From NCBI GenBank assembly GCA_017512985.1, contig JAFWEJ010000002.1, forward strand, positions 124,001 to 188,000: a DNA stretch of 64,000 nt, written 5' to 3'. The notes below the pieces were generated by a model, which was not told the DNA's origin, did no database searches, and was given only the letters and a program-made list of their open reading frames with translations. This DNA is from Clostridia bacterium (GTDB taxonomy: Bacteria; Bacillota; Clostridia; Christensenellales; Aristaeellaceae). Shown here in pieces: positions 16,126 through 23,729 of this stretch; position 1 is the stretch's first letter; each line of letters begins with the position of its first letter. The position numbers and the translations under genes were made by a program.

Positions 16126-17220
16126 GTGGCTGAACAGCCCAAGTACCTGCAGGTTGCAGATGTCCTGCGCAAAGAAATCGCGGAGGGAAAATTCCGTGAC
16201 GGCCAGACCCTGATGACGGAGGAGGAACTCCGCCTGCGCTTCAATGTCTCCCGGCAGACCGTGCGGCAGGCGATCGCGCTGCTGGAGGACGACGGCCTGG
16301 TGGACCGGCGCCGGGGCAGCGGCACCTATGTGCGCCACGGGCCGCGGAAACGGCTGCAGGGCACGCTCCATGTAGGCGTTGTGACGACATATATCACGGA
16401 CTATATCTTCCCGAACATCGTGAGCGGGATCGAATCCGTGCTCAGCGAGAACGGCGTCGTGATGAACCTGAGCGCCACCTACAACAATGTGAAGACGGAG
16501 CGGAACATCCTGGAGCGGATGCTGGACGGGCAGGTGGACGGCCTGATCGTGGAAGGCGCGCGGACCGCGCAGGAGAACGAGAACGGGGACCTGTACCGAC
16601 GCCTGGCGGAGCGGAACATTCCGGTGCTGTTCATGAACAGCTATTATCCCGGCATGCCGAATGTGCCCCACGTGGTCATGGACGACTACGGCGGCGGACG
16701 CATCGCGGCGCGGGAAGTGCTGAGCCGGGGATACAGGCATCCGGGCGGGATGTTCAAGGTGGACGACCTGCAGGGCAAGGAACGGCTGAAGGGCTACCTG
16801 GACGAGATGCGGAGCGAAGGCGTTTCGATCCCGGACGAGCGGCTGCTGCTGTTCAGCACGGATGAGCGCATGAACTGGCAGAACACCCGGGAAGGCCGGG
16901 CATTCGTGGAGCGGCTGAAAAAGCGCGAGGCGGACTGCGTGACCTGCTATAACGACGTGTTCGCCACTTCCCTGATGGACATCCTGAAGAAGGAAGGCAT
17001 GAAGCTGCCGGACGAGATGGGCTTTATCGGCTTTGACAACGCGGTTTACGCGGAGTTGTCCAATCCGAAGCTGACGACGCTGGGCCATCCCAAGGAGCAG
17101 TTCGGCGCGCTGGTGGCGGAGAAGCTGCTGCGGATGATCAGCGGCGAGCGGGAGCGCAGCGTGAACATGGCCTGGACCCTGATCGAGCGGGACAGCCTGC
17201 CGCGGGTGGAACGGCTGTGA
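16126..17220 (+). CDS. araR: GntR/LacI-type transcriptional repressor, AraR-like
   Basis: A 364-residue regulator with a GntR winged helix at the N-terminus (PKYLQVADVLRKEIAEGKFRDG, then NVSRQTVRQAIALLEDDGLVDRRRGSGTYV) and a LacI-type sugar-binding domain (HVGVVTTYITDYIFPNIVSGIE, VDGLIVEGAR, FIGFDNAVYAELSNPKLTTLGHP). This combination defines AraR of Firmicutes, which releases DNA when L-arabinose binds. GTG 16126 has GAGAGGA eleven bases upstream; a GTG at 16117 would be too close. No arabinose-use genes are in the window, so the regulon is elsewhere, apart from a possible effect on the divergent flippase gene. The effector is inferred from the family and operator. Confidence 0.82.
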   Translation: MAEQPKYLQVADVLRKEIAEGKFRDGQTLMTEEELRLRFNVSRQTVRQAIALLEDDGLVDRRRGSGTYVRHGPRKRLQGTLHVGVVTTYITDYIFPNIVSGIESVLSENGVVMNLSATYNNVKTERNILERMLDGQVDGLIVEGARTAQENENGDLYRRLAERNIPVLFMNSYYPGMPNVPHVVMDDYGGGRIAAREVLSRGYRHPGGMFKVDDLQGKERLKGYLDEMRSEGVSIPDERLLLFSTDERMNWQNTREGRAFVERLKKREADCVTCYNDVFATSLMDILKKEGMKLPDEMGFIGFDNAVYAELSNPKLTTLGHPKEQFGALVAEKLLRMISGERERSVNMAWTLIERDSLPRVERL

Positions 17221-17699
17221 GCACCCTGATCCTCTGCGTGGGGAAGATGAAAGAGAAAGCCTACCGGCAGATGGCGGATGAATACCTGAAGCGGCTGAGC
17301 CGGTACGGGAAATATGAGGAAACGGAGATTCCGGACCTGCCGGAGCCTGCTTCCGGATCGTCGGAAGCGCTGGAAGAGCAGCTGAAGGCGAAAGAGGGAG
17401 AGGCAATCCTGGCGAAGATCAGGCCGGGGGACCGGGTGATCGCGATGACGATCGGCGGAAAACGGCGGTCGTCGGAGGAACTGGCGAAGCATCTGGAAGA
17501 GATGAAGGTCGCGGGCGTCAGCCGGTGCGTGTTTGTGATCGGCGGGAGCCTGGGACTGGGGAAGAATGTCCTCGAAAGAGCGGACGAGGAGCTTTCGATG
17601 AGTCCCATGACCTTTCCGCACCAGCTCGCCCGGGTAATGCTCCTGGAGCAGCTTTACAGGGCGGAAAAAATAAACGCCGGAGAAAGGTACCATAAATAA
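17217..17699 (+). CDS. rlmH: 23S rRNA (pseudouridine-1915 N3) methyltransferase
   Basis: A SPOUT methyltransferase that N3-methylates pseudouridine 1915 in helix 69 of 23S rRNA. The 160 residues match the family, with GDRVIAMTIGGKRRSSEELA, CVFVIGGSLGLGKNVLERADEELSMSPMTFPHQLARVMLLEQLYRA and the C-terminal GERYHK. The GTG start overlaps the TGA of the regulator gene, so translation is coupled; the pairing is probably accidental in function. Confidence 0.95.
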   Translation: MSTLILCVGKMKEKAYRQMADEYLKRLSRYGKYEETEIPDLPEPASGSSEALEEQLKAKEGEAILAKIRPGDRVIAMTIGGKRRSSEELAKHLEEMKVAGVSRCVFVIGGSLGLGKNVLERADEELSMSPMTFPHQLARVMLLEQLYRAEKINAGERYHK

Positions 17700-17733
17700 A
17701 TCCATCATTATGAGCAGCTGAAGAGGGCTAAGC

Positions 17734-18219
17734 ATGAGAAGAAACAGACTGGCTACGGTTTTCGTCTTATTATTGGCGGCAGTTATGCTGCTGACGGGCT
17801 GCGCCGCAAGCGCTTCCGGAAACAGGAACCAGAACGCCGCGAAGCCGGAAACAGCGGCAACGCCCGGGCCGATGGACGACGCGCAGCGGATTGCTGACTA
17901 TATCTTCGAATACGGGAAGCTGCCGGACAATTTCATCCGGAAACAGGAAGCGGAGCGGCTCGGCTGGGACCCGCGGATGGGCATCAACCTCAGCGACGTG
18001 GCGCCGGGAAAGAGCATCGGCGGGGACCATTTCGGGAACTATGAGAAACGGCTGCCGGTGGTCCAGGGCAGGAAGTATTACGAGGCGGACTGCTGGTACC
18101 GGGGCGGAGACCGCGACAAGTACCGGATCATCTATTCCAACGACGGCCATGTATGGTATACGGGAGACCACTACAAGACATTTGTTGAGCTGTTTCCGTC
18201 CGGAGAGAAGAACGAATAG
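17734..18219 (+). CDS. Barnase-like ribonuclease lipoprotein
   Basis: A 161-residue protein with signal peptide and lipobox LLTGC (Cys23), so it should be anchored outside the membrane. Residues 48-155 follow barnase closely: DYIFEYGKLPDNFI, EAERLGW, NLSDVAPGKSIGGDHFGN, YYEADC, YRIIYSNDG and TGDHYKTF. The catalytic triad of barnase (Glu73, Arg87, His102) corresponds to Glu117, Arg131 and His146, all present. It should cut single-stranded RNA, often after G. No barstar-like inhibitor gene is seen next to it. ATG 17734 has GAAGAGGG upstream. Role could be nutrient RNA degradation or attack on neighbours; lipid anchoring is unusual for this family. Confidence 0.85.
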   Translation: MRRNRLATVFVLLLAAVMLLTGCAASASGNRNQNAAKPETAATPGPMDDAQRIADYIFEYGKLPDNFIRKQEAERLGWDPRMGINLSDVAPGKSIGGDHFGNYEKRLPVVQGRKYYEADCWYRGGDRDKYRIIYSNDGHVWYTGDHYKTFVELFPSGEKNE

Positions 18220-18224
18220 TATCA

Positions 18225-18255
18225 TGGAATTCCCGACTCTGCCCGGGATGACACC
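18225..18255. repeat. Intergenic REP-like element, copy A
   Basis: Contains TGCCCGGGATGACA (18240-18253), which recurs at 27252-27265 beside rnc, and in its wider form resembles the element at 32841-32872. It sits between the barnase-like and PG-binding genes. Confidence 0.4.
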
Positions 18256-18287
18256 CTGACCGGGCCCGACACCGTGGAGGTGGGAGA

Positions 18288-20270
18288 ATGAAGAAAGCAC
18301 TGAAAATCATTGCCCTGGCGGGAGCGCTGGTTCTGTGCCTGCTGCTGACAGGCTGCTACCAGCCGCCGGACGAAGTGAAAAACGGCGGTCCGACAGGCGG
18401 CGTGACCGCGGCGCTGTTTGATACGATGGCGCCGACGGCAACCGTAACGGTTTCGCCGGATACGGTTGTGATCGAAACGCAGAATGTTTTCGGACCGAAT
18501 TACGGCCAGCAGACGCCGACCCCGACGCCGCCCCAGAGCGGAGGCAACGGCTGGGACAACTGGGGTTCGGCAAACACGCCGACGCCTTCTCCCGGACCGG
18601 GCGAGGTGATCGTTTTCAGTACGCCGGTTCCCGGCGACGGAACCACGACCGGCGCGCCCGGCACCATTGAGGTTGTGACGGAGCAGCCGGCAACCCCGAC
18701 GCCCACCCAGGCGCCGGTGACGCCCACGCCCACGCCCAAGAGCCTGCAGCGCGGGTTTACCGGCAGCGAAGCCGTGCGCGCGGTGCAGAAGCGCCTGAAG
18801 GAACTGGGCTATTACAAAGGCTCGGCGGACGGCGATTTCGGCCCGGCGACGGAGCAGGCCGTGAAGGATTTCCAGAAAGCGAACGGCCTGACCGCGGACG
18901 GCAAGGTCGGGGAAAAGACCCTGGCGAAGATGAACGCGAAGAACGCGGTTTCCTATAAGGAGGCGCACGCCACCGCGACGCCGAAGACCACCGCGAAGAC
19001 AACGGCCAAACCCACTTCGGGCAAGGTGACCGCGACTCCGAACCTGGAGAAGGAATACTACCTGAACATCGGTTCCAAGGGATCAAAGGTGGAGACGCTG
19101 CAGCGCCGCCTGATTGAGCTGGGCTGGCTGGACGGGAAAGTGACCGGCACCTATGACGAGCAGACCGCTGCGGCGGTCAGCGCTTTCCAGAAAAAGACCA
19201 AAGGGCTGTGGGAGGACGGCGTTGCCGGACCGGACACGCTGAAGGCGCTGTATTCCTCGAACGCGGCGCGGTCCTCCAAACCGGCGGCGTCCACATCCAC
19301 CACCAAGCCGGAAACGCTGGAACTGGGCAGCGAAGGCGCGGAGGTGAAGAAGCTCCAGCAGAAGCTGAAGGATCTTGGATACCTGAGCGGCAGCGTGGAC
19401 GGCAAGTTCGGCGCGGCGACGGAAGCCGCGGTGATCGCCTTCCAGAAGAACAACAACCTGACTGCGGACGGCAAGGCGGGCAGTGCGACCCAGAACAAGC
19501 TTTACAGCGGAACGGCGAAGAAATCCACCGGCACCCAGGTAAAGATCGACAGCAGTGACGACAACAACAGGTCCGGGCGGGACACGTCCGATATCTCCTC
19601 CACGGGTTATATCACCCTGGAGCGGGACAGCAAGGGCGACCAGGTGAGGGCCCTGCAGAAGCGCCTGAAGGAACTGGGTTTCTATAACGGCAGCGTGGAC
19701 GGTTCCTACGGCGAAAGCACCGAGGTTGCCGTGATGGCTTTCCAGCTGCTGAACAACCTGACGGTGGACGGTAAGGCCGGCCCTGCCACGCAGCGCGCGC
19801 TCTACGGCAGCAAGTCGGAGATCACCTATTCCTCCCTTCGGCAGGGCGATGAGAGCAGCGCGGTCAAGAACCTGCAGTATACGCTGTATGAACTGGGATA
19901 CTACGACGGCGCGATCGACGGAAAGTACGGCCAGACGACCGCGGACGCGGTGCGTGCCTTCCAGATCCAGAACAAAATCACGCCGGTGGACGGCGTGGCG
20001 GGCAGCAAGACGCTGTCGAAGATGTATTCCTCCGACGCGATGGCAGCGACCGCCGCGAAGGTGAACTATGAGACCGTGAGCAAAGGCATGACCGGTGAGA
20101 TTGTGGTTGAGATCCAGGACTGCCTGGTGCAGTACGGATTCCTGAACGAAGTGACCGGCGTGTACGACGACGCGACGGTGGACGCGGTCAAGGCCTTCCA
20201 GAGCGCGAACGGACTGACTCCCGACGGCAAGTGCGGTGAACGCACACTATTAATTCTGTTTGGATATTGA
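18288..20270 (+). CDS. Lipoprotein with six peptidoglycan-binding repeats
   Basis: A 660-residue exported protein. Signal peptide and lipobox LLTGC at residues 18-22 predict a lipid anchor. Residues 25-150 are a Thr/Pro/Gly-rich spacer of the TPTPTP type. Six PG_binding_1 repeats follow, each with the form G-x-V-x-x-LQ-x-x-L-x-x-LG[YFW]-[2-3]-G-x-x-[TD]G-x-[YF]-[8]-AV-x-x-FQ, ending in DG-x-x-G-x-[KT]-T-x-x-L. Repeats are separated by linkers rich in Ala, Lys and Thr. There is no catalytic domain, so it is probably a wall-binding tether or scaffold. GGAGGTGGGAG precedes the ATG. The caspase-like gene begins six bases after its stop. Confidence 0.85.
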   Translation: MKKALKIIALAGALVLCLLLTGCYQPPDEVKNGGPTGGVTAALFDTMAPTATVTVSPDTVVIETQNVFGPNYGQQTPTPTPPQSGGNGWDNWGSANTPTPSPGPGEVIVFSTPVPGDGTTTGAPGTIEVVTEQPATPTPTQAPVTPTPTPKSLQRGFTGSEAVRAVQKRLKELGYYKGSADGDFGPATEQAVKDFQKANGLTADGKVGEKTLAKMNAKNAVSYKEAHATATPKTTAKTTAKPTSGKVTATPNLEKEYYLNIGSKGSKVETLQRRLIELGWLDGKVTGTYDEQTAAAVSAFQKKTKGLWEDGVAGPDTLKALYSSNAARSSKPAASTSTTKPETLELGSEGAEVKKLQQKLKDLGYLSGSVDGKFGAATEAAVIAFQKNNNLTADGKAGSATQNKLYSGTAKKSTGTQVKIDSSDDNNRSGRDTSDISSTGYITLERDSKGDQVRALQKRLKELGFYNGSVDGSYGESTEVAVMAFQLLNNLTVDGKAGPATQRALYGSKSEITYSSLRQGDESSAVKNLQYTLYELGYYDGAIDGKYGQTTADAVRAFQIQNKITPVDGVAGSKTLSKMYSSDAMAATAAKVNYETVSKGMTGEIVVEIQDCLVQYGFLNEVTGVYDDATVDAVKAFQSANGLTPDGKCGERTLLILFGY

Positions 20271-20276
20271 TGTGAC

Positions 20277-21419
20277 GTGAAGAAGAAGTTATGGGCCCTG
20301 GTTCTCTGCGCGGTATTTGTCTGCGTGCTCGGCGTGCTGGGCGTGCTGCGGCACCGGACAGAGGCCGGGGTGACCCGGTGCCTGCTCATCGGGTGCGACC
20401 GTTTTGTGTCGATGCCCGGTACGGAGCCGGCAAGCGCCAACAACGTGGAAACAATGGAGGCGCTCCTGACGGATTTCCTGCCGGAGGAGACATCGGTCAT
20501 CCGGCAGGTAAACGGGCCGGGAACCGTCGCAGGATTTGAACAGCTGGTCGCGGACGCTTTCCGCAGGGCGAAGGACGCAGACACCTCCCTGATCTACCTG
20601 AGCACCCACGGGCTCCTGCAGGACGGGCGGATGACGCTTCTCCTGTCTGACGGAACGGACGAGGAACGGCTGGCCCCGGAAGACCTGCGGCAGACACTGG
20701 ACAGGGTTCCGGGCAGGAAAGTCCTGATCCTGGACGCGTGCCACTCCGGCGCGGTGATCGGCTGCGGCTGGGACGGCGAAAACTTCTTCAAAGACAGCAA
20801 CTGCCGGGTGCTGGTTTCCAGCGGCGCGCTGGAGGACAGCTGGTTCTGGAATACGGAAATGGACGAATATACCGGCACGGGATACTTTACCGCCGCTATG
20901 GACCGGGCGCTGCGGGCAAGCGATCCGGAGCAGATTGATCCGGACGCGCACGGGGAGGTCAGCCTGAAGGAACTGACCGCACGGCTGCGCGCAATCCACG
21001 GGGCAAGCACGGTGTACTGCTGGCCGGAAGGAAGCGGGGAAAAACTGTTCGGGATCCCCAAAGACCGGAAGACAGGCAGCCGGCTGCAGGGTGTGGACTT
21101 TGGACAGCCGGCGATGGACGGAGACTCGGTGGTCCTGCCGATCCGCTTCCGCGCCGGGGAGAGTGTACGGGTCATGTACCAGCTCGTGCCCGGGCGAAAC
21201 GGCAGGTGGGACTTTGAGCACGCGGTGCGGCTGCCGGACAGGGAAAAGACCGGATTGATCCGGGGACTTGTCAGCCCGGGGGAAAAGGAAAGGAAGATCA
21301 GGCTGACGGTTCCCAACCTCGGCGAAGACGGCAGGGCGCTGATGCAGATCATCACGTTCACCGGCGACAGCCTGACGCCGTCGGTGGAAGCGGGGACTGT
21401 GATAAAAGCGCCGGACTGA
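20277..21419 (+). CDS. Membrane-anchored caspase-like (C14 family) peptidase
   Basis: A 380-residue protein with an N-terminal membrane segment (residues 5-24), so the body is outside the cell. Residues 32-260 look like a caspase-fold domain: strand TRCLLIGCDRF, IYLSTHGLL with His111, and KVLILDACHSGAV with Cys155, the usual His-Cys dyad. The C-terminal 110 residues form a beta-rich domain I do not recognise. Start GTG 20277 lies six bases after the PG-binding gene and has no clear ribosome binding site, so it is likely translated by coupling. Bacterial caspase homologues act in programmed death, defence or protein processing; extracellular anchoring beside wall-binding genes points to surface processing. 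The target is unknown. Confidence 0.75.
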   Translation: MKKKLWALVLCAVFVCVLGVLGVLRHRTEAGVTRCLLIGCDRFVSMPGTEPASANNVETMEALLTDFLPEETSVIRQVNGPGTVAGFEQLVADAFRRAKDADTSLIYLSTHGLLQDGRMTLLLSDGTDEERLAPEDLRQTLDRVPGRKVLILDACHSGAVIGCGWDGENFFKDSNCRVLVSSGALEDSWFWNTEMDEYTGTGYFTAAMDRALRASDPEQIDPDAHGEVSLKELTARLRAIHGASTVYCWPEGSGEKLFGIPKDRKTGSRLQGVDFGQPAMDGDSVVLPIRFRAGESVRVMYQLVPGRNGRWDFEHAVRLPDREKTGLIRGLVSPGEKERKIRLTVPNLGEDGRALMQIITFTGDSLTPSVEAGTVIKAPD

Positions 21420-21432
21420 GAACAGTTATATA

Positions 21433-21461
21433 TTGAAAATCAAGGGCTATTGATGCATAAT
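21433..21461 (+). promoter_or_regulatory. Promoter for mrp
   Basis: TTGAAA at 21433-21438 and CATAAT at 21456-21461, spacer 17 bases, with TG at 21454-21455 next to the -10. Confidence 0.55.
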
Positions 21462-21498
21462 AACAAGGTTAAGATTTTGAGAGACCGAGGTGACGGAA

Positions 21499-22344
21499 GT
21501 GTCTGAATGTACGCATGACTGCTCCAGCTGCGGCGCGGACTGCGCAAGCCGCAACAAACCGGAGAGCCTGCTGGAGGCGCAGAACGCGTTCAGCAATGTG
21601 AAGAAAGTAATCGCCGTGGTCAGCGGCAAGGGCGGCGTGGGCAAGAGCCTGGTGACGAGCCTGCTGGCGGTGCTGACAAAGCGCAACAGCCACAGCGCCG
21701 CGATCCTGGACGCGGACATTACCGGGCCGTCGATCCCGAAGATGTTCGGGATCCACGACAAGGCGATGGGTACGGAAGACGGGATCCTGCCGGTGGAAAG
21801 CCGCACGGGCGTGAAGATGATGAGCGTCAACCTGCTGCTGGAGAACGATACAGACCCGGTGATCTGGCGCGGCGCGCTGATCGCAGGCACGGTGAAGCAG
21901 TTCTGGACGGACGTGATGTGGGGCGACGTGGACTATATGTTCGTGGATATGCCTCCGGGAACCGGCGACGTGCCGCTGACGGTGTTCCAGAGCCTGCCGG
22001 TGGACGGGATCATCATTGTGACAAGCCCGCAGGAGCTGGTCGGCATGATTGTCGAGAAGGCCGCGAAGATGGCGAAGATGATGAACATCCCGGTGCTGGG
22101 CCTGGTGGAGAACATGAGCTGGATCGCCTGCCCGGACTGCGGGAAGAAGCTCTTTCCCTTCGGGGAAAGCCAGACCGCGAAGGTCGCCCTGGAAGAGGGA
22201 ATCCCGCTGCTGGCGCAGCTGCCGATTGATCCGACAATCGCGAAGGAATGCGATACGGGCGTGATCGAGCTGTTTAACGAAGACTGGATGGATCCGGTCA
22301 TTGACGCGGTGGAGAACTGTCCGAAGAAAATGCACAATGTATAA
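21499..22344 (+). CDS. mrp: Mrp/ApbC-type P-loop ATPase, Fe-S carrier
   Basis: A 281-residue member of the Mrp/NBP35 family, which binds and transfers Fe-S clusters in the cytoplasm. It has the deviant Walker A VVSGKGGVGKS, DADITGPSIPKMFG, VDMPPGTGDVPLT and the CPDC motif that carries the bridging cluster. The N-terminus has an extra Cys group, C-x3-C-x2-C-x3-C, as in NBP35-like clostridial proteins. GTG 21499 has GAGG eight bases upstream; GTG 21490 overlaps that site. The last codons (KMHNV) and the stop lie inside the first copy of a heptamer repeat, so the repeat has shaped the C-terminus. Confidence 0.9.
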   Translation: MSECTHDCSSCGADCASRNKPESLLEAQNAFSNVKKVIAVVSGKGGVGKSLVTSLLAVLTKRNSHSAAILDADITGPSIPKMFGIHDKAMGTEDGILPVESRTGVKMMSVNLLLENDTDPVIWRGALIAGTVKQFWTDVMWGDVDYMFVDMPPGTGDVPLTVFQSLPVDGIIIVTSPQELVGMIVEKAAKMAKMMNIPVLGLVENMSWIACPDCGKKLFPFGESQTAKVALEEGIPLLAQLPIDPTIAKECDTGVIELFNEDWMDPVIDAVENCPKKMHNV

Positions 22345-22364
22345 TGCATAATGCACAATGAACA
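22330..22364 (+). repeat. Heptamer tandem repeat, five units
   Basis: Units ATGCACA, ATGTATA, ATGCATA, ATGCACA and ATGAACA run on from inside the end of mrp. An opposite-facing copy lies at 22445-22472. Confidence 0.8.
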
Positions 22365-22444
22365 GTAACAGGTCAGGAAAAAACGTCCAGAAGATCAGAT
22401 ACAGAAAGTTTACAGGTGTTCGATTCGGTACTAAGTAAAAAATG

Positions 22445-22472
22445 TATGCATTGTGCATTGTGCATTGTGCAT
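22445..22472 (-). repeat. Heptamer tandem repeat, inverted, four units
   Basis: Read on the minus strand: three ATGCACA units and one ATGCATA. With the array at 22330 it forms an inverted pair about 80 bases apart, which could fold into a hairpin between mrp and the next gene. Confidence 0.8.
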
Positions 22473-22489
22473 TCTCCGAAGGAGAAGTC

Positions 22490-23680
22490 ATGGCAAGGGG
22501 AAACCAGGGCATTAACGACCAGTTGTTCCGGACGCGCGGACGAAACGCCGCGGAGACCCGGGAGACGCCGGAGGAGATCCGCCGGCGCCAGATCCGCAGC
22601 TGGATCATTCTGGTCTGCGTGGTGCTGGCGGTCGTGCTGGGAATCCATTTCCTGGGCCGGTACGGCAAAGGAAAAGAAATCGGTATATCCAGACTGCCGT
22701 GCTATTCAAACCAGAACGTGACGCCGTTCCGGGACGGCCTGCTCTATTACGACGGGGCGTCCATCCATCACCTGTCCTCCTCCGGTATGATCCGCTGGAG
22801 CTTTCCGGCGGGAACCGACGTGAAGTTCACTGTGGGACCGACGCATATGGCAATCTGGTCCGGTACCCAGCTCTTCCTGGTGGACCAGAACGGGAACGCT
22901 ACCTATAACGAGAGCATGGAAGCCAATGTGCAGTTTGTCCGTGTGGGCGAGCGGTATGTGGCGGCGGTCGTGGGTGAAGATACGGATCCCAAGCTGATCG
23001 TGAAGGACCTGAAAGGCACGCAGGTGGATGCGGAGCTGGAAGCCTACAGCGGCCTGATGATCCTGGACGCCGGATTCTACGGGGAACAGGGCGAATACCT
23101 GTGGACGCTGTCGCTGGACGTGTTCGGCACCGCGCCGAATACCATCCTGAACACCTTCCAGGTGGGCAAGATGAACTATAACGAGGTATCCCTGGGCGAG
23201 GCGCTGACCTATAAGGTGATTTATGAGAACGCCAAGCTGAGGGTGTTCACGACCCGGCAGGTCTATACCTACGACTACCGGGCAGTGCAGGACACGAACA
23301 GCACGATGCTGGTATACGGCTGGAAGCTGATTGACGCGGACGTGCCGGAACGGGGTCGGGCAAAGATGCTCCTGGCCCCGACAAGCCAGACCTCCAGCGC
23401 GCAGCTGATTTCTGAGCTGAGGGTACTGGAAGGCATGAGCGACAAGCGGTATACGCTGCCGACCACCTGCGTGGGCGCCAGCATCTACCGGGGAAACATC
23501 TACGCGATCTCGGCGGACTACATTTACCGGGCGGATATGTCGAGCCAGAAGTTCTTCGGATACCAGATCCCGGTCCCGGAGGGCATGGAGGTCACGGCGT
23601 TCTACGGCATCACGGACGACGGCAGGATGCTGCTGGCGTCAGGCGAGACCATGTATTCGATGACATTACCGGAACGGTAA
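22490..23680 (+). CDS. Membrane-anchored beta-propeller-like protein (DUF5711-like)
   Basis: A 396-residue protein. ATG 22490 follows GAAGGAGAAG; the frame is open further upstream through the inverted heptamer array, which is not protein-like. Residues 1-38 are a charged cytoplasmic tail, residues 41-61 one membrane segment, and the rest is outside. The outer part repeats short beta blades (GLLYYDGASIHHLSSSGMIRW, MAIWSGTQLFLVDQNGN, LWTLSLDVFG, ASIYRGNIYAISADYIYRAD), typical of PQQ or DUF5711-like propellers. No catalytic motif is seen. It may sense or scaffold at the surface; its neighbours do not tell its job. Confidence 0.6.
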   Translation: MARGNQGINDQLFRTRGRNAAETRETPEEIRRRQIRSWIILVCVVLAVVLGIHFLGRYGKGKEIGISRLPCYSNQNVTPFRDGLLYYDGASIHHLSSSGMIRWSFPAGTDVKFTVGPTHMAIWSGTQLFLVDQNGNATYNESMEANVQFVRVGERYVAAVVGEDTDPKLIVKDLKGTQVDAELEAYSGLMILDAGFYGEQGEYLWTLSLDVFGTAPNTILNTFQVGKMNYNEVSLGEALTYKVIYENAKLRVFTTRQVYTYDYRAVQDTNSTMLVYGWKLIDADVPERGRAKMLLAPTSQTSSAQLISELRVLEGMSDKRYTLPTTCVGASIYRGNIYAISADYIYRADMSSQKFFGYQIPVPEGMEVTAFYGITDDGRMLLASGETMYSMTLPER

Positions 23681-23683
23681 TGA

Positions 23684-23704
23684 ATTCATAATTCATAATT
23701 ATGA
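23684..23704 (+). repeat. Heptamer tandem repeat, three units
   Basis: ATTCATA twice and ATTATGA, between the propeller-like gene and proS. Confidence 0.75.
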
Positions 23705-23729
23705 GTGAGAAGATAAGAGGAGAAAAACC

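Noticed and set aside
17700-18290. Barstar-type inhibitor next to the barnase-like gene
   Set aside because: I checked the flanking frames on both strands; none gives an acidic protein of about 90 residues with barstar features.
22330-22480. CRISPR-like array
   Set aside because: The units are 7 bases long without spacers, so this is a simple tandem repeat.
23681-23729. T-box leader before proS (and similarly before asnA)
   Set aside because: The gaps are too short or lack the TGGNACCGCG-type T-box sequence and an anti-terminator pair. The proS gap is a heptamer repeat.
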